From: Pseudomonas shahriarae | GTDB lineage: Bacteria; Pseudomonadota; Gammaproteobacteria; Pseudomonadales; Pseudomonadaceae | Assembly (NCBI RefSeq): GCF_014268455.2 | Contig: NZ_CP077085.1 | Span: forward strand, 2,459,001-2,523,000 | DNA: 64,000 nt | Direction of reading: 5' to 3' | In this document: piece by piece, positions 57,548 to 64,000 of the stretch | Layout: every line of letters begins with the position of its first letter | How positions within the stretch are numbered: position 1 is the stretch's first letter | The notes under the pieces: model-generated | Databases searched by the model: none | What the model was told of the DNA's origin: nothing | Seen by the model: the letters and a program-made list of their open reading frames with translations, nothing else | Position numbers and translations under genes: made by a program

Positions 57548-57912
57548 ATCCACACATCATTGCGCTGGGTCCGTTCGCCGCCCTGATCGCCAGTGTTCAA
57601 CACGCCGCAGGGTTCGACCAGCAGCAGCTTTACCTCGCCCTCGGCATACGGTTTGTGCTCGATGCCCTTGGGCACCACGAACATCTCGCCAGCCCCGAGC
57701 TGTACCGCGCCATCGCGAAAATCAATGCGCAGCGCGCCCTCAAGGACGATAAAGGTCTCGTCGGTGTCCGCGTGGCTGTGCCAGACAAAATCCCCTTCGA
57801 TCTTCACCACCTTGAATTGGTAGTCGTTCATCTGCGCGACGACCTTGGGTGTCCATTGCTCGCTGAACAGGCTGTATTTGTGCGCAAAGTTGATGGCGGT
57901 ATAGGAGGGCAT
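57544..57912 (-). CDS. Single-domain cupin protein
   Basis: This 122-aa cytoplasmic protein has the cupin motifs FVWHSHADTDETFIVLEGAL (metal ligands H-x-H and E) and GEMFVVPKGIEHKPYAEGEV (late histidine). A mononuclear metal site is therefore intact. Known relatives include small sugar-binding or detoxification cupins; the substrate is unknown. The ATG at 57912 starts the protein in good agreement with the family. It converges on the XRE-cupin gene with stops overlapping by four bases. Confidence 0.85.
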   Translation of the reverse strand: MPSYTAINFAHKYSLFSEQWTPKVVAQMNDYQFKVVKIEGDFVWHSHADTDETFIVLEGALRIDFRDGAVQLGAGEMFVVPKGIEHKPYAEGEVKLLLVEPCGVLNTGDQGGERTQRNDVWI

Positions 57913-58024
57913 GTCCGTTATCTCTGTTGATCCGGGAAAGGCCAGACCTTAAATGCAGCGCGGCAGCAAGTATTGAATGATCGTGCGATTGTGAGTTTAA
58001 AAGAAACGTTATATTGTATCTCTT

Positions 58025-58039
58025 GATAACGATTCTCAG
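58025..58039 (+). promoter_or_regulatory. Fur-box-like site
   Basis: GATAACGATTCTCAG resembles the Fur consensus (GATAATGATAATCATTATC) and lies 53 bases before the siderophore receptor start. This is in the position expected for iron repression of the following genes. Mismatches in the second half keep confidence moderate. Confidence 0.55.
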
Positions 58040-58091
58040 GCGTTGTCGCGCTTGAGATCGCCCCGCTTATTTTCGGCTCAAGGGATTGCAG

Positions 58092-60254
58092 ATGAACCAG
58101 TTGCACGGGATAGCTCCGCGGTTTCCCACATTTTTGGCGGTGGGCTTGGTGTCGTCGCTCACCGGCCTACCTGCTGCTGCAGCGCAAGATCGCGAAGAAT
58201 CGGTCACCGAGCTTGAAGCCATACGAGTCAGCGCGCCGCTGAACAAGGCCCTGGAAGTAAATGCCGGTGGCTTCGGCGCCAAGGACGCCATGGAAATCCC
58301 CCTGGCCATCCAGAGTTATTCCAACAAGACCATCGCCGACAGCTCCGCGCGCACCGCCGTGGATGTGCTGAGCCTCGACCCCTCGGTGCTCAGTTCGTCG
58401 GGCGGCAGCGGCTTTGACAACTTCCGCCTGCGCGGCTTTGCCATGGACAACTTCAACACCATCCGCCGCGATGGCCTGACCCTGGCCCCGCACCACGACG
58501 TACCCCTGGAAAACGTCGAGCGCATCGACGTGCTCAAGGGCCCATCGGGTTTCCTCTACGGTTTCAACTCGCCGGGCGGCACCATCAACTACATCCTCAA
58601 GCGCCCGACCCTGGAGCCGCTGCTCAATGTCAGCGTGCAAGGCTCGTCGTTGCTCGGCCGCTACGTGGCGATTGATACCAGCGATTCATTCAACGACGGC
58701 GCCTTTGGTTATCGCCTGAATGCCGGCTACGAGAAAAACGGCGACTTCGACCACGCCCGCGACATGGAACGCAAGTTTATCGGCCTGGCCACCGACTTCC
58801 GTCTGAGCGACCGCGCCCTGTTGCAGTTGAACGCCGACTGGTCGCGCAAGTCCACGGTCGCCGACCCATTGCTGCGTGCCGACCAGAGCGGCCGCGCCAA
58901 CCCTCTGGACCCGTCCAGCTACGTGCTGCCACCCAAGGTCAATCGCCGCGATCTATTGACCGGCTCCTGGTTCCGTCACCAGACCGAAGGCGCCAACCTC
59001 GACGCCAAGTTCGAATACGAGCTGGATGACAACTGGACCTCCGTGACCCAGGGCAACTACTCGCGGGTCGAGCGCCACGGCGGCTATAACGACCTGTTCG
59101 GGATCAAGCCCAACGGCGATATCGGCTCGGCCGACTTTTACGTGTCCCGTGGTGAAGTGTTCAGCACCTGGTCGCTGCAGTCGTACCTGGCCGGCAAGTT
59201 CGCCACCGGCAACATCTATCACGACGTGTTCTTCGGCACCGGCTACAAGCAGTTCAAGGACGTCAGCCCGTTCTGGGATTTGGTCGACAGTGGCACTCCA
59301 GGCATCGGCATTGGCGATGTCTCGGTGGGTAATATCCGTCACCCGGTCAACCCGCCCAAGTGGCACTTCGGCTCGGAACAGCCCACGGACTTTGTGTCCT
59401 CCATCAAGGAAACCTCGGTTTTCGCCAGCGACCTGATTTCCCTCACCGAACAGTTCCAGGTGATGGTGGGCGGGCGTTACATCTGGTACCGCGCGGATAA
59501 ACTCTCAGCCACCGCACCTTCGCAGAGCCACGACGTGTTCGTGCCCAGCGCTGCGCTGATCTACCGGCCCTGGGACAGCGTGATGACTTACGTCAGCTAC
59601 TCCAAAGGCTTTGAAAAAGGCGACTACGCCCCCCAACACGCGACCAACGCCAACCAGCCCACCGACGCCATCGAGTCCCAGCAATACGAGGTGGGCCTGA
59701 AGCTGGACCTTAACGATCGCCTGAACCTGGGCCTGGCGGTATTCGATATCCGGCGCAAGGCCAGTTACCTGAACACCAGCAATACCTATGTGAGCAACGG
59801 CGAATACCACCACCGTGGCGCCGAGCTGACCCTGTCCGATCGCGTCACCGACGCCCTGACCCTCACCGCCAACGCCGCCTACCTGACCACGCGCATGGAA
59901 GATGTGGATGACGTCACCGTGGACGGCAAGCGCACTGAGAACGTGCCCAAGTGGAAAGGCGCGGTCGGTGCCCTGTACACCGTGGCCGCTGTGCCTGGCC
60001 TATCGTTGGACAGCACCCTCAGCTATGTCGGCAGCCGCCCGGTGGATGCGCAGAACAGCGGCTACATCCCAAGCTACACCTTGCTCGACGCCGGTATCAG
60101 CTACCGCTCGAAACTGGCGGACACCCCGGTGACCTACCGCCTGCACGGCAAGAACCTGACCAACAAGTACTACTACGCCAGCGCCTATTACCTGGGCGGG
60201 CTGGATGTGGGGCGCGAGCGCGAAGTGTTCCTGTCGGCCAAGTTCGAGTTCTAG
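58092..60254 (+). CDS. TonB-dependent siderophore receptor
   Basis: This 720-aa outer-membrane protein has a signal peptide (FPTFLAVGLVSSLTGLPAAA). The plug domain contains AIQSYSNKTIADSSARTAVD, GFDNFRLRGFAMDNFNTIRR, VERIDVLKGPSGFLYGFNSP and GGTINYILKRPT. The barrel ends in REREVFLSAKFEF. It belongs to the TonB siderophore-receptor class and should import a ferric siderophore. A Fur-like box lies upstream. The next genes encode a PLP decarboxylase, an SbnB-like dehydrogenase homologue and a MATE exporter, so the ligand is probably the product of this locus. AAGGGA precedes ATG 58092. Confidence 0.93.
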   Translation: MNQLHGIAPRFPTFLAVGLVSSLTGLPAAAAQDREESVTELEAIRVSAPLNKALEVNAGGFGAKDAMEIPLAIQSYSNKTIADSSARTAVDVLSLDPSVLSSSGGSGFDNFRLRGFAMDNFNTIRRDGLTLAPHHDVPLENVERIDVLKGPSGFLYGFNSPGGTINYILKRPTLEPLLNVSVQGSSLLGRYVAIDTSDSFNDGAFGYRLNAGYEKNGDFDHARDMERKFIGLATDFRLSDRALLQLNADWSRKSTVADPLLRADQSGRANPLDPSSYVLPPKVNRRDLLTGSWFRHQTEGANLDAKFEYELDDNWTSVTQGNYSRVERHGGYNDLFGIKPNGDIGSADFYVSRGEVFSTWSLQSYLAGKFATGNIYHDVFFGTGYKQFKDVSPFWDLVDSGTPGIGIGDVSVGNIRHPVNPPKWHFGSEQPTDFVSSIKETSVFASDLISLTEQFQVMVGGRYIWYRADKLSATAPSQSHDVFVPSAALIYRPWDSVMTYVSYSKGFEKGDYAPQHATNANQPTDAIESQQYEVGLKLDLNDRLNLGLAVFDIRRKASYLNTSNTYVSNGEYHHRGAELTLSDRVTDALTLTANAAYLTTRMEDVDDVTVDGKRTENVPKWKGAVGALYTVAAVPGLSLDSTLSYVGSRPVDAQNSGYIPSYTLLDAGISYRSKLADTPVTYRLHGKNLTNKYYYASAYYLGGLDVGREREVFLSAKFEF

Positions 60255-60258
60255 AACC

Positions 60259-61605
60259 ATGACGTATTCCAGTTCATTGCCCGGCCTGCGCCACCTGTGG
60301 GTCGAGCGCCTGCTTGAGCGGCACGCGGGCACGTTGACCGAGTTGGTCGATGGCCTCGGCTCGCCGCTGCATCTGGTGTGCCCACAGGTTTTTCACGCCA
60401 ATGTCGAAGCCTTCCAGCACAGCTTTACCCAGGCCCAGGTGCGCGGCAGCGTGTTGTTTGCGAAAAAGGCCAACAAGGCCAACTGTTTTATCCAGGCCTG
60501 CGCGCAGTGTGCGATTGGCGTGGATGTGGCCAGCGTCGGTGAGTTGCAAAAGGCCTTGGCGGGTGGGGTGGCTGGCACTGATATCGGCGTGTCCGGGCCA
60601 CGTAAGAGCGATCAGCTGCTTGGGCTGGGCCTGAGTCATCAATGCCTGCTGGCGGTGGACTCGTTGGAGGAGCTGCTGCGTATCCAGCAATTGGCGCTAT
60701 CCCTGCGCCAACGTGCGCGTCTGTTGTTGCGCTATTGCCCCAGCAGCCAGGCCCATAGTCGTTTCGGCCTCAACCCACGGGAGTGCGACCAGGCCCTGGT
60801 GTTCTGCCGCCAGCACGCGGCGAATCTGGACTTGCAAGGCTTCTCGTTTCATCTGGGCGGCTACGACACCGCCCAGCGTGCACACGTCGCCAGCCACTTG
60901 GTCGACCTGTGCCGGGCCAGCGAGCTGGACAACTGCCGCACGGTTAACCTGGGCGGTGGCTTTGCCGTGCGCTATGTCGACCCGGAGCAGTGGCAGGCCT
61001 TTCTGGCCGAGGACTGCGCCGAGCGCTATCACAACGACAAGGGCTTCGCCGGCTTCTATCCCTACGGCGCGCTGCGCGCGGGGGCCGAGGCCCTTGACGA
61101 TATCCTCGCCACGCCCGTCAGCCCCGGCCTGAGCCTGGCGCAAAAGGTCATCGAGCACGGCGTGCGGCTGATTATCGAACCCGGCCGCGCCTTGCTCGAC
61201 CAGGCCGGTATCAGCGTGTTCCGCGTGCAGGGCGTCAAGGACCGCACGGCCAGTGATGGTTATGCCCAGGTCACTGTGCAGGGCAGCAGCTTCAACCTCT
61301 CCGAACAGTGGTTCAACAGCGAATTTCTACCCGACCCGCTGCTGTTGCCGGCCTCGCCACGGCCGCGGTCGCCGTTTGTCGCGTGTATTGGCGGGGCCAC
61401 CTGCCTGGAGTCGGACATGCTGACCTGGCGCAAAGTCGCCTTTGATTACCCGATCCAGGCGGGTGACTTGCTTATCTACCTCAATACCGCCGGCTATCAG
61501 ATGGACTCCAACGAGTCGCCTTTTCACGAAGCGCCCTTGCCACACAAAGTGGTGCTGGAGCTGCGTAACCCACACCTGCGCTGGAAGCTGGACAGCCTGG
61601 CTTAA
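60259..61605 (+). CDS. Y4yA-type PLP-dependent decarboxylase
   Basis: This 448-aa fold-type III PLP enzyme of the DAP/ornithine decarboxylase group has a PLP lysine predicted at K70 (VLFAKKANKANCF). It also has the SFHLGGYD segment, the phosphate-binding NLGGGFAVRY, LIIEPGRALLDQAG and the dimer active-site CIGGATCLESDM. This family includes rhizobial Y4yA, found near siderophore-type genes, and is comparable in role to SbnH/LysA enzymes that decarboxylate amino-acid parts of carboxylate siderophores. The ATG at 60259 follows the receptor stop by four bases, so they are one operon. Confidence 0.88.
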   Translation: MTYSSSLPGLRHLWVERLLERHAGTLTELVDGLGSPLHLVCPQVFHANVEAFQHSFTQAQVRGSVLFAKKANKANCFIQACAQCAIGVDVASVGELQKALAGGVAGTDIGVSGPRKSDQLLGLGLSHQCLLAVDSLEELLRIQQLALSLRQRARLLLRYCPSSQAHSRFGLNPRECDQALVFCRQHAANLDLQGFSFHLGGYDTAQRAHVASHLVDLCRASELDNCRTVNLGGGFAVRYVDPEQWQAFLAEDCAERYHNDKGFAGFYPYGALRAGAEALDDILATPVSPGLSLAQKVIEHGVRLIIEPGRALLDQAGISVFRVQGVKDRTASDGYAQVTVQGSSFNLSEQWFNSEFLPDPLLLPASPRPRSPFVACIGGATCLESDMLTWRKVAFDYPIQAGDLLIYLNTAGYQMDSNESPFHEAPLPHKVVLELRNPHLRWKLDSLA

Positions 61606-61634
61606 TCGTAAAGCCACTCAACAAGGAGCCTCGA

Positions 61635-62639
61635 GTGAACAGTTTGAATAAACCCGCTGCCCCCGCCGACCTATGGGTGCTGCCCCAGGCGGCGCTCGAA
61701 GACCTGGGGGTGAGTTACCGTGAAGTGCTGCAGGTAGTCGAGCAGGCGTACAAGGCCTTGCGCAATGGCGACTCGCAGAACCCGCTCAAGACCATTGTCG
61801 AACCGATGGACCGCCATTCCATCAGCTACTCGATGGTTGGCCGGGATGGCGCCAGCCACACCGTGGGCTTCAAGGTGGTGTACGAGCATGACCCGCAACG
61901 CACCCGCGATGCCTATCAGTTCCACTCGTTTATCTTTCTGTGTGATGACCGCACCGGCCGCCCGATTGCCTTGATGGACGTGGTCAAGCTCGGCCCGTTG
62001 CGCACCTCGGCCACCTCGGCGTTGATGGCCAGGGCCGCCTGCCCGAATGCCCGCAGTGCCCTGGTCGTCGGTACCGGCGTGCAGGGGCAGGTGGCGTTGC
62101 CCATGTTGCTCGCGGCCATGCCGGACCTGGAGCGTTTGTATGTCTACGGGCACTACGCTGAAGGCCTGCGCGCGGTGCAAGACACCCTGCACAAACACTA
62201 CCCGCTGCGCGATGTGGTGGTGGTCGATGACCTGCCGGCGGCGGCTGGCGAGGCCGATATCATCCTTGGCGTCGCCGGGCTTTCGGCGCGCCAGCAAGTG
62301 CAGCGGGCCTGGCTCAAGCCCGGCGCCGTGGCGGTGCTGGTGGGTTATGGGATTGATGCCGACGTGTTGCATGGCGCCGACTACCGCATTGCTACCGACA
62401 CCGCGCAGATGCAAGTCACCAGCGCCGACCTGGCGGCCGCCGACGGCAGCCTGCCCGCGGTGGACGCCGAGCTGCCGGACATCCTCCTGGGCCTGGCACC
62501 CGCACGCCGCCATCCCGACGATGTGGTGTTCGCCTACAACAGCGGCATGGTGGTGACCGACGTCGCCCTCGGGCGCTTGATGGCCGACCGCGCCCTGACG
62601 CAGAACCGTGGGCAGAGGGTCCAACTATGGTCGGCCTGA
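61635..62639 (+). CDS. Ornithine cyclodeaminase/SbnB-like dehydrogenase
   Basis: This 334-aa NAD(P)-dependent protein of the ornithine cyclodeaminase/mu-crystallin family has the Rossmann motif LVVGTGVQGQVALPMLLAAM, a KLGPLRTSATSALMA substrate segment and an N-terminal domain with VEPMDRHSISYSMVG. In siderophore loci such proteins (SbnB) work with an SbnA-type synthase to make 2,3-diaminopropionate; no SbnA is visible before the window ends. Start is GTG at 61635 with AAGGAG. It overlaps the start of the MATE gene by 13 bases. Confidence 0.87.
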   Translation: MNSLNKPAAPADLWVLPQAALEDLGVSYREVLQVVEQAYKALRNGDSQNPLKTIVEPMDRHSISYSMVGRDGASHTVGFKVVYEHDPQRTRDAYQFHSFIFLCDDRTGRPIALMDVVKLGPLRTSATSALMARAACPNARSALVVGTGVQGQVALPMLLAAMPDLERLYVYGHYAEGLRAVQDTLHKHYPLRDVVVVDDLPAAAGEADIILGVAGLSARQQVQRAWLKPGAVAVLVGYGIDADVLHGADYRIATDTAQMQVTSADLAAADGSLPAVDAELPDILLGLAPARRHPDDVVFAYNSGMVVTDVALGRLMADRALTQNRGQRVQLWSA

Positions 62640-64000
62640 CTGCCGCACAACCCGGCGCCTGGCGCGCCGACAGCCGGGCTCTGCTGTTGCTGGCGCTGCC
62701 CCTGATCCTGACCAACCTGGCCTATGTGGCCCTGACCACCATCGACATCGTGGTGCTCGGCATGCTGGGTGCCAAGGAGCTGGCAGCCGGTGGCCTGGCC
62801 ATCGCGCTGTTCAACCAGTTGCGCACCACCGGCACCGGGCTGGTCACCGGCGTCAGCAACCTGGTGGCCCAGGCCAATGCCCGGGGCGATGAAGCCCAGG
62901 TGCGGGCGTTGCTGGTGGCGGGGCTGTTCTGGGCGACCGTCAGCGGCCTGGTGTTTATGGCAGTGTTGCTGGGGTTGCGCCAGCCGCTGACCTGGCTGGG
63001 CCAGGATGCCAGCGTGGTGGCCAATGCCATGGACTTCCTGCTGATCATTGCTCCCGGCCTGCTGCCTTGCCTGTGGTTCCAGGCGCTGCGCCACTTTACC
63101 GTGGGCCTGAAATTCCCCGGGCCGTTGCTGGCGATCACCCTGGTGTCGATCTTCCTCACGGCGGCGCTCAACTACGTGCTGGTGTTCGGCAAGTTCGGCG
63201 TCCCGGCCTATGGGCTGGCGGGGGTGGCAATCACCAGCGCCGTGGTGTTCCTGCTGTCGTTCCTGATGTTTTTCGCGGTGGTACTGACCCATCGGCGCCT
63301 GGCCGGTTATTTCAAGCTGGCGCACTTGCGCTTTTCGCCGGCGGCGATCAAGGCCGTGTGGAAGCTCGGGCTGCCGATTGCCGGGACCTATGCCAGCGAG
63401 GCCGGGTTCTTCAGCGTACTGACCCTGCTGATCGGCACCCTGGGTATGGAGGCGCTGGCGGCGCAGACCGTGCTTAACCAGATCATCTACATCGTGTTCA
63501 TGTTCTCTGCGGGCATCTCCCATGCCGCCTCGATCCATATCAGCGAGGCCTGCGGCACCGGGCAGTATCAGCGCGCGCGGCAACTGGGGCGCCTGGGCCT
63601 GGGCCTTGGGGTGCTGGTCATGCTGCTGTTTGCCATTCCTTACGCGTTGCTACCCGAACAGGTCATCGGCCTGTTTATCAGCACCGAGCACGCCAACAAC
63701 CTGGATGCGGTGCGCCTGGCCACCACCGGTTTGTTGATTGCCATCGTCCTGCAGGTGTTCGACGCCAGCCAGAACATCGGCAACGGCATCCTGCGCGGCA
63801 TCGGCGATACGGCGGGACCGCTGCGCATTTCCCTGTTCGGCTACTGGCTGGTGGGGCTGCCCGCTGCCTGGCTGCTGGGCATCGTCAGTCCTTACGGGAT
63901 CTTCGGCGTGTGGGCCGGATTGGCGATAGGCCTGGCGGCTACCGCGTTGCTGCTGATTGTCTCGTTTGAACGGCAACTCAAGGCGCTGGACCGCGCGGGC
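62627..64000 (+). CDS. MATE-family efflux transporter (cut by window end)
   Basis: 458 codons are present with no stop, so only the C-terminal end is missing. The protein has about 12 helices with two MATE repeats: ALPLILTNLAYVALTTIDIV, LRTTGTGLVTGVSNLVAQAN, LGLPIAGTYASEAGFFSVLT, GMEALAAQTVLNQIIYIVFM and AGISHAASIHISEACGTGQY. The ATG at 62627 follows AGAGGGT and lies within the preceding gene's end, showing coupling. In this locus it most likely exports the siderophore; drug or cation export is the general family role. Confidence 0.92.
   Translation, partial: MVGLTAAQPGAWRADSRALLLLALPLILTNLAYVALTTIDIVVLGMLGAKELAAGGLAIALFNQLRTTGTGLVTGVSNLVAQANARGDEAQVRALLVAGLFWATVSGLVFMAVLLGLRQPLTWLGQDASVVANAMDFLLIIAPGLLPCLWFQALRHFTVGLKFPGPLLAITLVSIFLTAALNYVLVFGKFGVPAYGLAGVAITSAVVFLLSFLMFFAVVLTHRRLAGYFKLAHLRFSPAAIKAVWKLGLPIAGTYASEAGFFSVLTLLIGTLGMEALAAQTVLNQIIYIVFMFSAGISHAASIHISEACGTGQYQRARQLGRLGLGLGVLVMLLFAIPYALLPEQVIGLFISTEHANNLDAVRLATTGLLIAIVLQVFDASQNIGNGILRGIGDTAGPLRISLFGYWLVGLPAAWLLGIVSPYGIFGVWAGLAIGLAATALLLIVSFERQLKALDRAG

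Overview
The window looks like a chromosomal segment of a Pseudomonas species of the fluorescens group. The reasons are the high GC content, the many GTGGGAGCGGGCTTGCCCGC-type REP/REPIN elements between genes, an aerobic cobalamin gene (cobF), a BvgS/EvgS-type hybrid kinase, a Pseudomonas-style iol locus with an RpiR-type regulator and an IolC fusion, a fused Mrp A/B subunit, and a DksA2-like protein. I see no rRNA, tRNA, CRISPR array, transposase or phage gene. The assignment rests on sequence recognition alone; no search was run.

Layout. 0.3-5.1 kb: a two-component phosphorelay (LuxR-type regulator, 1212-aa hybrid kinase with two periplasmic solute-binding domains, and a stand-alone receiver that has lost its phospho-aspartate). 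5.1-9.6 kb: dkgB, then a minus-strand operon (TonB receptor, 2Fe-2S protein, BtuF-like binding protein) behind a cobalamin riboswitch. 9.6-14.0 kb: a 1464-aa toxin-like protein ending in a C80/caspase-like His/Cys domain. 14.2-15.6 kb: a degenerate histidine phosphatase and cobF. 15.7-23.5 kb: an exported protein, a KefB/C-type antiporter, a remnant of an XRE antitoxin-like gene, a DUF726-type hydrolase, mntH, a LysR regulator and two YdcZ-type membrane proteins. 23.5-27.7 kb: a metallothionein, an SRPBCC protein, an OmpR-type two-component pair, and a membrane-protein gene with a 24-codon companion behind a candidate sigma-54 promoter.

27.7-40.7 kb is a myo-inositol island: iolR divergent from iolC-iolE-iolB-iolD-iolG, a second Gfo/Idh/MocA oxidoreductase, and a sugar-type ABC importer. 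A near-identical 16-bp palindrome (GGAA-N6-TTCC) lies in the iolR/iolC gap and again before the ABC operon, tying uptake to catabolism under IolR. The pathway runs from inositol oxidation (IolG) through dehydration (IolE), ring hydrolysis (IolD), isomerisation (IolB), and kinase plus aldolase (IolC fusion). The last step (IolA/MmsA) is not in the window.

41.1-49.7 kb: a DksA2-like protein, an MCP with its sensor module at the C-terminus, several small hypothetical proteins, an orphan betaine/choline-type binding protein, a DUF2946-TonB receptor pair and a DUF3995 protein. 49.8-55.9 kb: a complete mrpAB-C-D-E-F-G Na+/H+ antiporter operon on the minus strand. 56-58 kb: an EamA exporter divergent from an XRE-cupin regulator, and a small cupin. 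58-64 kb: a Fur-like site, a TonB siderophore receptor, a Y4yA-type PLP decarboxylase, an SbnB-like ornithine cyclodeaminase homologue and a MATE exporter cut by the window end. This reads as the start of a NRPS-independent siderophore locus that continues beyond base 64000.
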